From Bailinhaonella thermotolerans (lineage in GTDB: Bacteria > Actinomycetota > Actinomycetes > Streptosporangiales > Streptosporangiaceae), in contig NZ_QZEY01000013.1 in assembly GCF_003594875.1 (NCBI RefSeq), forward strand, positions 1 through 64,000: a DNA stretch of 64,000 nt. The letters are read 5' to 3'. Below, one piece after another: positions 54,552 through 62,718 of the stretch (position 1 is its first letter; every line of letters starts with the position of its first letter). The position numbers and the translations under genes are program-made. Under the pieces are notes generated by a model. It saw only the letters and a list, made by a program, of their open reading frames with translations, ran no database searches and was not told the origin of the DNA.

Positions 54552-55412
54552 ATGCGGCCGATACGGATCGCCTCGGGATTGCTGCGGCGCGATCCCCGGT
54601 ATGTCAACGCCCTGCGGGACCGTCTGCGGCGGGGGGTCGCGGAGTCGTGCCGGGTGTGCGGCTCGTCCCCGGTCCGGCTGAAGACCGTCACCCACGTCAG
54701 GAAGGGGAAGACGTTCACGGTGCGGGTGTGCGGGCGGTGCGGGCACATCGGCAATCCGGAGAACTTCAACGACTACACCGTCTACGAGTCCATCGACCAG
54801 TTCCCGGTCGCGCCCCGGGTGGGCACCGAGGACAAGCCGGGGCGGGAGTACCACATGGCCGCGATGGCCTGCAAGATCGTGGGCCGCCGCGACCAGTCGG
54901 TGCTGGTGTACGGCGCGGGGCGCAGCGTGGACTACCGCCGGATCGCCGGGCTCGCCGCGGTCGGGCGGGTCGCGATCGGCGACGTCATGCGCCCGCTGCA
55001 CGAGGACGCCGAGTTCCTGGACCTGACCGAGCCGCCCGGCGAGCGGTTCGACGTCGTGGTCGCGTGCGAGGTCATCGAGCACTTCGTCGAGCCGCCCAAG
55101 GACTTCGCCAGGCTCTTCGAGTACGTCAGGGACGACGGCCTCGTGGTGTGCTCGACCAACATCTACGACGGCGGCGACCTCACCAAGCACGACTACCTCT
55201 ACATCAAGGGGCACACGTCGTACTACACGCCGCGCGCGATCGCCCGGATCGCCCGGGACAACGGGATGTACTTCGACTTCCGCGTCCCCCGCTCGGCCAC
55301 CACCTACGCCGGCCCGCGCAAGCGCTACGTCCTGTTCACCCGATCGGTGGACCGCCTCCAGGACGTGGCGGAGTACTTCGGCGACCACACCTACGCCCCG
55401 TCCGAGAAGTAG
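54552..55412 (+). CDS. Zinc-finger-bearing SAM-dependent methyltransferase
   Basis: 286 residues. An N-terminal zinc ribbon (CRVC at about 33-36, CGRCG at about 60-64) precedes a class I methyltransferase domain (VLVYGAGRSVDYRRI SAM loop; FDVVVACEVIEHFVEPPKDFARL after strand 4). The CEVIEHF motif is typical of small-molecule or sugar methyltransferases (methyltransferase 23 type). It has no biosynthetic neighbours, and the target is unknown. Leaderless by sequence. Confidence 0.85.
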   Translation: MRPIRIASGLLRRDPRYVNALRDRLRRGVAESCRVCGSSPVRLKTVTHVRKGKTFTVRVCGRCGHIGNPENFNDYTVYESIDQFPVAPRVGTEDKPGREYHMAAMACKIVGRRDQSVLVYGAGRSVDYRRIAGLAAVGRVAIGDVMRPLHEDAEFLDLTEPPGERFDVVVACEVIEHFVEPPKDFARLFEYVRDDGLVVCSTNIYDGGDLTKHDYLYIKGHTSYYTPRAIARIARDNGMYFDFRVPRSATTYAGPRKRYVLFTRSVDRLQDVAEYFGDHTYAPSEK

Positions 55413-55430
55413 GGCGCGGACAGCGGCCCC

Positions 55431-55670
55431 TCACCCCCCGGCGGGGCTCGCGGCGCGGTTCACCGCCTCAGCGCCACCGGGCTCGGCCGCCGCGCGCGCC
55501 CTGGCCGTCCCGGCCCCGAACGCGGAGTTCAGCCCGGCCGCGAGCCCGGTGAGCATCAGCCCGACCCCGAGCAGCGCCAGGACCAGGAAGTCCGGATTGC
55601 CGATCATGGCGAACAGCGCGGGACCGAGACAGAACCACCCGAGGGCGAACATGACGCGCATGGGGATCAT
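55431..55670 (-). CDS. Small two-helix membrane protein, hypothetical
   Basis: 79 residues with two hydrophobic helices (MFALGWFCLGPALFAMIG and LVLALLGVGLMLTGLAAGL) and an Ala/Gly/Arg tail. Starts at 55670 or at the in-frame ATG 55661. No ribosome site of note. No family recognised. Confidence 0.55.
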   Translation of the reverse strand: MIPMRVMFALGWFCLGPALFAMIGNPDFLVLALLGVGLMLTGLAAGLNSAFGAGTARARAAAEPGGAEAVNRAASPAGG

Positions 55671-55795
55671 CCGCCGATGCTAACGGCGGCGATCTCCGCC
55701 GGCGAGGGCCGCGCGCGCCGGATCGGGGGGCAGCCCCGCGCTCGCCGTTCCCCGGGCGGCGGGGAGCGGGAGCGCGAGGGGCGCGCCCGGGCGGG

Positions 55796-56188
55796 TCAGG
55801 GTCGCCTGGGGCCGGCGCTCTGGACGATCTCGAAGGACCAGAGGTTGGCGTCGCTGGCCGCCGGGCCCCCGTGGCCGTGACCGGCCGGGGCGCCGCCGCC
55901 ATGACCGGCCGGGGCGCCGTGGCCGTGGCCCGCGGCCTGGGCGCCGGCCGCCGCCTGCGCGTGGCCGGCCTGGAAGGCGCGGCTCTCCAGCCAGCGCTGG
56001 AAGTCCTCCTCGCTCCGCCACCGCGTGTAGACGAGGTACTGGTCGGTCCCCTCGACGGGCCGCAGCAGCTCGAACCACTCGAACCCGTCGGCCGCCTCCA
56101 CCATCCCGGCCCGCCCCGCGAACCGCTTCTCCAGCTCCTCCCGCATCCCCTCGGGCACGGTCAACACGTTGATCTTGACGACTGACAT
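55796..56188 (-). CDS. MhuD/IsdG-like heme-degrading monooxygenase with His-Gly-rich insert
   Basis: 130 residues of the antibiotic-biosynthesis-monooxygenase (ABM) fold. N-terminal VVKINVLTVPEGMREELEKRF closely follows mycobacterial MhuD, including the catalytic Asn7 and Trp66 (FQRW); a His at 76 corresponds within one residue to the MhuD heme-ligand His75. Residues about 84-110 are an added Gly/His/Ala/Pro stretch (GHGHGAPAGHGGG type) with six histidines immediately after the heme-ligand region, absent from MhuD. GGAGGAAGGAG precedes the ATG. It should open heme to release iron. Confidence 0.85.
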   Translation of the reverse strand: MSVVKINVLTVPEGMREELEKRFAGRAGMVEAADGFEWFELLRPVEGTDQYLVYTRWRSEEDFQRWLESRAFQAGHAQAAAGAQAAGHGHGAPAGHGGGAPAGHGHGGPAASDANLWSFEIVQSAGPRRP

Positions 56189-56331
56189 CCGGGCTCCTTC
56201 CTCCGCTGCGATCGCCCCAAGGTAACGCGCCACCCCGCCGAGGTCCCGCCCCACCCGCCGTGTCCCCGCCCCGCCGTACGGCCGAGCCGGTCCGCCGTAC
56301 GGCGCGGGCCCGCCGGCGTGCCGGGGAACGG

Positions 56332-56709
56332 TCAGGCGGGCGGGGTCCAGGCGGCCACCAGGTCGAGGAGGCCGGGGAAGCGGGCGTCGAGATCGTCCAC
56401 GCGGACATGGCTGCGCCGCTCCAGGCCGTACTGGCGCTGGCGGATCACGCCCGCCTCCCGCAACGCCCGGAAGTGGTGCGTCAGCGAGGACTTGGGGCGG
56501 CCGAGGCCGAACCACCCGCAGGGGTGGTCGAACGCCTCCGATTCGAGGAGCAGCCTGCGGACGATCTCCAGGCGGAGCGGGTCGCTCAGCGCGCCCATCA
56601 CGGTCTCCAGGCGGAGCTCCTCGCGAGCCGGCTCGGGAAGCGGGTCAGGGGTTCCCGGCGGGGCCTCGTGCGGTTTCGGACGTACTGCGACTGCCATGCC
56701 CCCATTCAA
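56332..56709 (-). CDS. ArsR-family (winged helix) transcriptional regulator
   Basis: 125 residues: helix-turn-helix ALSDPLRLEIVRRLL and GRPKSSLTHHFRALREAGVI. No metal-binding cysteine pair in the recognition helix; only one Cys (HPCGWF), so a non-metal effector is likely. Start is TTG at 56709 or ATG at 56697. Divergent from an MFS exporter, with two operators between. Confidence 0.88.
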   Translation of the reverse strand: MNGGMAVAVRPKPHEAPPGTPDPLPEPAREELRLETVMGALSDPLRLEIVRRLLLESEAFDHPCGWFGLGRPKSSLTHHFRALREAGVIRQRQYGLERRSHVRVDDLDARFPGLLDLVAAWTPPA

Positions 56710-56716
56710 CCATGCT

Positions 56717-56781
56717 GTACGAGTTTTCTCGTACTTGTGTTAAGTTCGACCGCATTCGTACAGGTACGAGAAATATCGTAC
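56717..56781. promoter_or_regulatory. Two 18-bp GTACGA-N6-TCGTAC operators
   Basis: GTACGAGTTTTCTCGTAC (56717-56734) and GTACGAGAAATATCGTAC (56764-56781), with a half-site TTCGTAC at 56755-56761 between. Starts are 47 bp apart. They flank the divergent ArsR and MFS promoters; the ArsR protein is the natural binder. Confidence 0.8.
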
Positions 56782-56804
56782 TGGCTCTGGACTGGGGATA
56801 TGTG

Positions 56805-58010
56805 ATGGTGACACTGCCGAGGAGCGCTCCCGCCGTACGTCGTCGCGGGGGCCTGCCGGTCTGGGTGGCGGCGTGGCCGGTCATGGCCGTGTTCGTCCTG
56901 TCCAACGCCGCGACGCCGCTCTATCCGCTGTGGCGGGAACGCCTCGGGTTCGCCTCGGGCACGATGACGCTGATCTTCGCCTGCTACATCGCCGGGCTGG
57001 TCGGGGCGCTGCTGGTCGCGGGGGTGCTCTCCGACCGAATCGGGCGGCGGCCCGTGCTGCTGCCGGCGCTCGGGCTGGCGATCGCGGCCTGCGCGCTGTT
57101 CGCCACCGCCGGATCGGTGGCCGCCCTGGCGGTGGCGCGGCTGCTGACGGGGATCGCGGTGGGCGCGACGGTGTCGGCGGGCATGGCGGCGGTGAGCGAC
57201 GTGGCGGGCGCGGACCGCGGGCGGGCCGGGGCGCTGGCGGCCTCGTCGGCGATGGTGCTGGGCGCGGGGACCGGCCCCCTGCTGGCCGGCCTGCTCTCCC
57301 AGGGCGTTCCCTGGCCGACCGGGACGGTGTTCGCCGTCGAGGCGGTGCTGCTGGTGTCGGCGGCCGCCGTCGTGCTGCGGCTGCCGCAGGCGCCCGCCCG
57401 CCGCGCCGGGGCGTGGGTGCGCGTGCCCGGGGTGCCCCGGTCCGCCCGCGCCCGGCTCGCCGCCGGGGTCGCCGTCTTCGCCCCCGGTCTGACGGCGACC
57501 TCGTTCGTGCTCTCGCTCGGCCCGTCGGTGCTCGCCGGGCTGCTCGGCCACGACCACCCCGCGCTCTCCGGGGTCCTGGCGTTCGCGATGTTCGCCGCGG
57601 CGGCCGGCGCGCAGTTCGCCGTACGGCGTCTCGCGCTGCGGACCGTCCTGCTCACGGGCGCGCTCGCCACCCTCGCCGGCATGGCCGCGCTCGTGCTCGC
57701 CGTCCGCATCGGGGACGTCCGCGCGCTCGCGGTGGCGGCCGTGCTCGCCGGAGCCGGGCAGGGCCTGGGTCAGCTCGGCGGGTTGTCGCTGCTCAACGCC
57801 GGGGTGCCCGCCGCCCGGCTCGCCGAGGCCAACGCCGCGCTCAACGTGGGCGCCTACCTGCCCGCCGGGCTGCTCCCGGTCGCCACCGGCTTCCTCAGCG
57901 ACGCGACCGGCCTGTCCGCCGGCGCGACCGTGTTCGGATCCGGGCTCGCCGCCCTCGCGCTCATCGGCGGCCTCGTCGTCCTGGCCACCGTGCGCCGCGT
58001 GCCCGCCTGA
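56805..58010 (+). CDS. MFS transporter (12 TM, sugar/drug efflux type)
   Basis: 401 residues, about 12 helices. Motif A GVLSDRIGRRPVLLPALG after helix 2; GTGPLLAGLLSQG resembles motif C. Start ATG at 56805 with a weak GGGGAT; the upstream in-frame ATG would lie within the operator. Divergent from its likely ArsR repressor; a Pro-free signature for substrate is not visible. Confidence 0.87.
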   Translation: MVTLPRSAPAVRRRGGLPVWVAAWPVMAVFVLSNAATPLYPLWRERLGFASGTMTLIFACYIAGLVGALLVAGVLSDRIGRRPVLLPALGLAIAACALFATAGSVAALAVARLLTGIAVGATVSAGMAAVSDVAGADRGRAGALAASSAMVLGAGTGPLLAGLLSQGVPWPTGTVFAVEAVLLVSAAAVVLRLPQAPARRAGAWVRVPGVPRSARARLAAGVAVFAPGLTATSFVLSLGPSVLAGLLGHDHPALSGVLAFAMFAAAAGAQFAVRRLALRTVLLTGALATLAGMAALVLAVRIGDVRALAVAAVLAGAGQGLGQLGGLSLLNAGVPAARLAEANAALNVGAYLPAGLLPVATGFLSDATGLSAGATVFGSGLAALALIGGLVVLATVRRVPA

Positions 58011-58063
58011 TCCCTCGCACGACGGGCGGGCACGGGGCCGGGGCGATCACGAGTCCAGGGCGG

Positions 58064-58645
58064 TCAGGAGTCCAGGGCGGCCGTGAAGCGGGACATCTCC
58101 TCCGTGATCCGGGTCAGGTGGCGGGCCGAGGCGACGGGGTCGCCCTCGATCTCCAGGCCGTGGTGCGCGCCGGGGATCTCCAGGTACGGCAGGCCGAGGT
58201 CGCGGGCCAGGTCCGGGTCCCAGGAGGGGTCCGCGGTGCCGCCGACGAGGAGGGCGGGCGCGGTGGCCGCGCGCAGGGCGGACACCACCGCCGGCTCGTT
58301 GAGCAGCGGGGTCAGCCAGATCGCGGGGAGACCGCGCTCGGCGGCCAGGGTCGCGCCGAAGCTGCCGAGGGACTTGCCGACGAGCAGCAGGCGCCCGGCC
58401 TTCTCGGCGTCGAGGGCGCGCCGGGCCTCCCCGGCCGCCCATTCGGCCCGCGGCTCCCCCGCCAGGCCGTCCGGCACGGACCACCAGATCTCCTGCACGG
58501 TCCAGCCCCGGCTGGACAGGACCGCGCCGGCGAAGTGGAGGAGCGGCCGGGCGGGCACGTAGGCCCCGCCCGGCAGCAGGACGGCCACCCGGTCCGGGTC
58601 GCCCTCTTCCCTGGTGGGGTATCCGAAGATCGAGGTCGGGAACAT
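58064..58645 (-). CDS. Small alpha/beta-hydrolase
   Basis: 193 residues: VAVLLPGGAYVPARPLLHF oxyanion region, nucleophile elbow LLVGKSLGSFGATLA (Ser), acid in GTADPSWDPDL, and base His in IPGAHHGLEI. The short length, lacking a lid, fits esterases of the DUF1749/YheT-small type. It ends 18 bp before the ilvE start side, same strand and downstream of it, so it may be co-transcribed with ilvE. Confidence 0.8.
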   Translation of the reverse strand: MFPTSIFGYPTREEGDPDRVAVLLPGGAYVPARPLLHFAGAVLSSRGWTVQEIWWSVPDGLAGEPRAEWAAGEARRALDAEKAGRLLLVGKSLGSFGATLAAERGLPAIWLTPLLNEPAVVSALRAATAPALLVGGTADPSWDPDLARDLGLPYLEIPGAHHGLEIEGDPVASARHLTRITEEMSRFTAALDS

Positions 58646-58663
58646 GACCGGGAGGCTACTCGA

Positions 58664-59758
58664 TCAGAGGATCTTGTGGATCCAGTCGTGGGGGTCGGGG
58701 CGGGTGCCGTACTGGATGCCGACCAGTTCCTCGCGCAGGCGCAGGGTCAGCTCGCCCGGCTGCCCGTCGGCGACGGTCCAGCCGCCGTCGCGGCCGCTCA
58801 CGCGCCCGATGGGGGTGATGACGGCGGCGGTGCCGCAGGCGAAGGCCTCGGTCATCGCGCCGGACTCGCAGGCCTCGCGCCACTCGTCGGTGGTGATGGG
58901 GCGCTCGGTGACCTCCAGGCCCAGGTCCACGGCGAGCTTGAGGATGGAGTCGCGGGTGATGCCCGGCAGGAGCGTGCCGGTCAGCGGCGGGGTGACCAGG
59001 CGGTCGCCGTACACGAAGAAGATGTTCATGCCGCCCATCTCCTCGACGTACCGGTGCTCGAAGGCGTCGAGCCAGACGACCTGGTCGCAGCCGTTCTCGA
59101 CGGCCTCGCGCTGGGCGACGAAGGCCCCGGCGTAGTTGCCGCCGCACTTGGCGAAGCCGGTGCCGCCGGGCGCCGCGCGCGTGTAGTCCTGGGACAGCCA
59201 GACGTGGACCGGCTTGACGCCGCCGGTGAAGTACGAACCGGCGGGCGAGGCGATCACGAGGTAGAGGTACTCGTCGGACGGGTGGTTGACACCGAGCGCC
59301 GCCTGCGTGGCGATCATGAAGGGGCGCAGGTAGAGGGTGTGGCCCTCGGTCGTGGGCACCCAGTCGCGGTCGGTCTGGACGAGGAGTTCGAGGGAGCGGA
59401 CGAACGTCTCCTCGGGCAGCTCCGGCATCGCCATGCGCCGGGCGGTGACGTTGAACCGGGCCGCGTTCGCGTCCGGGCGGAAGGTCACGATGGACCCGTT
59501 GCCCTGGCGGTACGCCTTGAGGCCCTCGAAGAACTCCTGCGCGTAGTGGAAGACCGCCGTCGCCGGGTCGAGGACGAGCGGGCCGTACGGCTTGAGCCGG
59601 GCGTCGTGCCAGCCGTCCCGCGCGGTCCAGCGGACGCTGATCATGTGGTCGGTGAAGTGCTGCCCGAATCCGGGACTGGCCAGTACCCGCTCACGCTCCT
59701 CGGCGCTGCGCGCGTGGTCCGAGAGTTGCACGTCGAAGGTGAGCGGAGCAGTGGTCAT
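58664..59758 (-). CDS. ilvE: Branched-chain amino acid aminotransferase
   Basis: PLP enzyme for the final step of Ile, Leu and Val synthesis. 364 residues of the class IV family (group II): PLP lysine region GFAKCGGNYAGAFV followed by VVWLDAFEHRYVEEMGGMNIFFV, and GVNHPSDEYLYLVIASPAG. The ATG at 59758 follows GAGGACC. The 5' region carries a short ORF (ATG GAT GTG ...) ending 14 nt before the start, without branched-chain codons. Confidence 0.95.
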   Translation of the reverse strand: MTTAPLTFDVQLSDHARSAEERERVLASPGFGQHFTDHMISVRWTARDGWHDARLKPYGPLVLDPATAVFHYAQEFFEGLKAYRQGNGSIVTFRPDANAARFNVTARRMAMPELPEETFVRSLELLVQTDRDWVPTTEGHTLYLRPFMIATQAALGVNHPSDEYLYLVIASPAGSYFTGGVKPVHVWLSQDYTRAAPGGTGFAKCGGNYAGAFVAQREAVENGCDQVVWLDAFEHRYVEEMGGMNIFFVYGDRLVTPPLTGTLLPGITRDSILKLAVDLGLEVTERPITTDEWREACESGAMTEAFACGTAAVITPIGRVSGRDGGWTVADGQPGELTLRLREELVGIQYGTRPDPHDWIHKIL

Positions 59759-59883
59759 GACAGGTCCTCATTCGTTGAGCGCCGTCCTTGTCACATCCAT
59801 TCTGCGACGGGGGACGGCAAGTGTTGGCAAGGTGGAAACTACTGGATGATCAGCGCGCGGCGGGAGGCTCCGGGCAGCACGAA

Positions 59884-59913
59884 ACGCGTGGCGGCCGGAC
59901 CGGGCCGCCACGC
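59884..59913 (-). terminator. leuB terminator hairpin
   Basis: Perfect 12-bp arms CGCGTGGCGGCC (59884-59895) and complement (59902-59913), 6-nt loop, 18 bp past the leuB stop. Separates leuB from ilvE. Confidence 0.7.
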
Positions 59914-59930
59914 GCGTGTGCGGGCCCGGT

Positions 59931-60989
59931 CTAGCCGGCTACTCGGGCCGCGATGTCGTCGCCGATCCGCCGCGTGGACCGCGTGGCCCCCGCGCCCTGC
60001 CGGCTGAGCAGGTCCGCCGCGACGGCGTCCTCGACGCGGGCGGCGGCCTCGCCGTGCCCGAGGTGGTCGAGGAGCATGGCGACGGACAGGATGGTGGCCG
60101 TCGGGTCGGCCTTGCCCTGGCCCGCGATGTCCGGCGCGCTTCCGTGCACCGGCTCGAACATGCTGGGCGTGGTGCGGGCGGGGTTGACGTTCCCGCTGGC
60201 GGCGAGCCCGATGCCGCCGGCGACGGCCGCCCCCAGGTCGGTCAGGATGTCGCCGAACAGGTTGTCGGTGACGACCACGTCGAACCGGCGCGTGGCGTTG
60301 ACGAAGAACATGGTCGCCGCGTCAACGTGCACGTAGTCGGTCTCGACCTGGGGGAACTCGCTCCTGAGCCGTTCCACCGTGCGGGCCCACAGGTCGCCCG
60401 CGTACGTCAGGACGTTGGTCTTGTGAACCAGCGTGAGCTTGTGGCGGGGGCGGGTCGCGGCCTTCTCGAAGGCGTAGCGCACGACCCGCTCGACCCCGTA
60501 GGCCGTGTTCAGGCTCTCCTGGGTCGCGATCTCGTACGGCGTGCCGCGGCGCATCGCGCCTCCGGCCCCGGCGTACGGCCCCTCGGTGCCCTCGCGGACG
60601 ACGACGATGTCGAGGTCTTCGGGACGGACGTCCGCGAGCGGCGTGGACACGCCCGGGTACAGCTTCACCGGGCGCAGGTTGACGTAGTGGTCGAGCTCGA
60701 ACCGGAGCCGCAGGAGGAGGTCGCGCTCCAGCACACCCGGCGGCACGCTCGGGTCGCCGATGGCCCCCAGCAGGATGGCCTCGTGCTCCGCGATCTCCGC
60801 GAGGGCGGAGTCGGGCAGCGTCTCACCCGTGCGGTTGTAGCGGGCGGCCCCGAGGTCGTAGTTCGTGGGTTCGTACTTCACCCCGGTGGCGTCGAGGGCC
60901 TTCAGCCCCTCGGCGACGACCTCGGTCCCGATCCCGTCGCCCGGGATGACGGCGAGCCTGATCGGGCCGGTCTGAGTGCGTGGATCCAT
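59931..60989 (-). CDS. leuB: 3-isopropylmalate dehydrogenase
   Basis: Oxidative decarboxylation in leucine synthesis and, with citramalate products, isoleucine. 352 residues: [18 protein letters not shown], substrate loop [29 protein letters not shown] (catalytic Lys region), [33 protein letters not shown]. Actinobacterial short form. ATG at 60989; weak ribosome site TAAGG. Confidence 0.96.
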   Translation of the reverse strand: MDPRTQTGPIRLAVIPGDGIGTEVVAEGLKALDATGVKYEPTNYDLGAARYNRTGETLPDSALAEIAEHEAILLGAIGDPSVPPGVLERDLLLRLRFELDHYVNLRPVKLYPGVSTPLADVRPEDLDIVVVREGTEGPYAGAGGAMRRGTPYEIATQESLNTAYGVERVVRYAFEKAATRPRHKLTLVHKTNVLTYAGDLWARTVERLRSEFPQVETDYVHVDAATMFFVNATRRFDVVVTDNLFGDILTDLGAAVAGGIGLAASGNVNPARTTPSMFEPVHGSAPDIAGQGKADPTATILSVAMLLDHLGHGEAAARVEDAVAADLLSRQGAGATRSTRRIGDDIAARVAG

Positions 60990-61009
60990 GCGCGTACCTT
61001 AGTGGTTTC

Positions 61010-61046
61010 GTCTCACGGGATGGGCGTGTCGCCCACGATGTGAGAC
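61010..61046 (-). promoter_or_regulatory. Nested palindrome before leuB (terminator or operator)
   Basis: GTCTCAC (61010-61016) and GTGAGAC (61040-61046) enclose a GGGCG/CGCCC stem. It begins at the stop codon of the small ORF and lies 20-57 bp before the leuB start. The GTCTCA/TGAGAC arms echo the candidate NdgR motif, but the spacing is much longer. A second copy of TCTCACGGG-CTGGG occurs near 61195. Confidence 0.5.
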
Positions 61047-61157
61047 CTACTTGGCGGACTGGCCGCCGTTGTCGCGGCGGTCGAGGGCGGTCTGGACGGC
61101 TTCGGTCGCCTCATCCTCGTGGTCGTCGGCGCGGTTCCACGGATACATGTCGTACAT
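61047..61157 (-). CDS. Small 36-residue protein between chaA and leuB
   Basis: Read directly on the minus strand: ATG 61157 to TAG 61047, beginning MYDMYPWNRADDHEDEATEA, followed by a helical AVQTALDRRDNGGQSAK. GGGAGA lies 6-7 nt before the ATG; third positions are GC-rich. The WNR and acidic helix suggest a genuine translated peptide, but no family is known to me. It is 57 bp upstream of leuB on the same strand. Confidence 0.55.
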   Translation of the reverse strand: MYDMYPWNRADDHEDEATEAVQTALDRRDNGGQSAK

Positions 61158-61415
61158 GACGGATCTCCCAGCGCGGGTGCGCTCGTAGACGGGGTCTCAC
61201 GGGCTGGGACTGACGGCCGACAAGCGCTCACTCCGCGGCGGGTCGTCGGCCTGCCCGCCCGGATTCACCCGAGCCGCTGGGCCCCGCCGCGGCAGGTAAG
61301 GATGAATACCCGGCGCGTCATAGACCACTCACGCTACCCGCACATGTCCCCTTTGTCTCGCCGACCGGCCAGACTTCCCACATACTGAGACGGCGACCGA
61401 CATCATCGCAGCTCA
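61158..61415. other. Divergent control region, no gene seen
   Basis: About 260 bp between the small ORF and the CaCA antiporter. It contains TCTCACGGG and CTGAGACGG half-sites and a comparatively AT-rich segment at 61300-61420 that probably holds promoters for both directions. No riboswitch recognised. Confidence 0.4.
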
Positions 61416-61421
61416 TAGCAT
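61416..61421 (+). promoter_or_regulatory. -10 (TAGCAT) for leaderless chaA-like gene
   Basis: TAGCAT, then 6 nt (TGAGGC), then ATG at 61428. The GAGG is too close to the ATG to serve as a ribosome site. Confidence 0.5.
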
Positions 61422-61427
61422 TGAGGC

Positions 61428-62522
61428 ATGATCAGGTTGCGCTTCCTCGCCCACTGGACGATGTTCACACCCCCGCTCGCGGTCGTGCTCCTCGCACTGG
61501 CGTGGGGTCGGGAACTGCCCGTCGCCGCGGTGATCGTGGCCGCGGTGTTCCTGGCGGGAGCCGTACTGGCCGCCGTGCACCACGCGGAGGTGGTCGCGCA
61601 CCGCGTGGGCGAGCCGTTCGGGTCGCTGGTGCTCGCGGTGGCCGTGACGGTGATCGAGGTGGCGCTGATCGTCAGCCTGATGGCGTCGGGCGGGCCGGAG
61701 GCGGCGTCGCTGGCGCGCGAGACGGTGTTCGCGGCGATCATGATCACGTGCAACGGCATCGTCGGGATCTCGCTGCTGATCACGGCGCTGCGGCACCGCG
61801 TCGCGGTGTTCAACGCCGAGGGCGCGGGTGGGGCGCTGGGCACGGTCGCGACGCTCGCCACGCTGACCCTCGTGCTCCCGTCGTTCACCACGAGCACGCC
61901 GGGCCCGGCCTTCGCCCCGGCGCAGCTCGCGTTCGCGGCGGTGGCCTCGCTGGCGCTCTACGGCCTGTTCGTGTTCACGCAGACCGTCCGCCACCGCGAC
62001 TACTTCCTGCCGGTGCGGCCCGACGGGAGCGTGATCGACGCCGACGACCACGCGGTGCCGCCCTCCGGCCGTACGGCGCTCGCGAGCCTCGGCCTGCTCC
62101 TCGTGGCGCTCGTCGCCGTCGTCGGCCTGGCCAAGGTCGAGTCGCCCGCGATCGAGTCCGCGGTGTCCGCCGCCGGCCTCCCCCACGCCGTGGTCGGCGT
62201 CGTTATCGCCCTCCTGGTCCTGCTCCCCGAGTCCATCGCCGCCGTGCGCGCCGCCCGCCGCGACCGCGTCCAGACCAGCCTCAACCTGGCCCTGGGCTCG
62301 GCCATGGCCAGCATCGGCCTGACGATCCCCACCATCGCCGTGGCCTCGATCTGGCTCGACGGCCCCCTCCACCTGGGCCTGGGCCCCACCCACCTGGTGA
62401 TGCTGGCCCTGACCCTCGTCGTCACCACCCTGACGGTGGTCCCGGGCCGGGCCACCCTCCTGCAGGGGGGCCTGCACCTGGTCCTGCTGTCCTGCTTCCT
62501 CTTCCTGGCGGTGAGCCCGTAG
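61428..62522 (+). CDS. chaA: CaCA-family cation/proton antiporter (ChaA-like)
   Basis: 364 residues, about 11 membrane helices with the two alpha-repeats of the calcium/cation antiporter superfamily: GEPFGSLVLAVAVTVIEVAL (residues 65-84, acidic Glu) and VLLPESIAAVRAARRD..LNLALGSAMASIGLTIP (residues about 264-303). It should export Ca2+ (or Na+/K+) for H+. Monocistronic and apparently leaderless. Confidence 0.93.
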   Translation: MIRLRFLAHWTMFTPPLAVVLLALAWGRELPVAAVIVAAVFLAGAVLAAVHHAEVVAHRVGEPFGSLVLAVAVTVIEVALIVSLMASGGPEAASLARETVFAAIMITCNGIVGISLLITALRHRVAVFNAEGAGGALGTVATLATLTLVLPSFTTSTPGPAFAPAQLAFAAVASLALYGLFVFTQTVRHRDYFLPVRPDGSVIDADDHAVPPSGRTALASLGLLLVALVAVVGLAKVESPAIESAVSAAGLPHAVVGVVIALLVLLPESIAAVRAARRDRVQTSLNLALGSAMASIGLTIPTIAVASIWLDGPLHLGLGPTHLVMLALTLVVTTLTVVPGRATLLQGGLHLVLLSCFLFLAVSP

Positions 62523-62671
62523 CCGCCGGCCCGTCCGGAGGCATCCGTACGGCGGGGGCGGCCTCCCGCCGCGGCGCGGGCGGAAGGCGTCCGGCCCGGC
62601 CCCGGGCGAAGCGGCCCGCCGCGGCGTGGGGCGCGGCCGGCAGGCCCGCCCCGGGCGTACCGGGGGAACGC

Positions 62672-62709
62672 GGAGGGCCCGCGCCCCGGGGACGGGGTGC
62701 GGGCCCTCC
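62672..62709 (-). terminator. serA terminator hairpin
   Basis: 17-bp arms, GGAGGGCCCGCGCCCCG (62672-62688) with its complement at 62693-62709 (one G-T pair), 4-nt loop, 10 bp past the serA stop. Confidence 0.75.
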
Positions 62710-62718
62710 GGGCGGACG

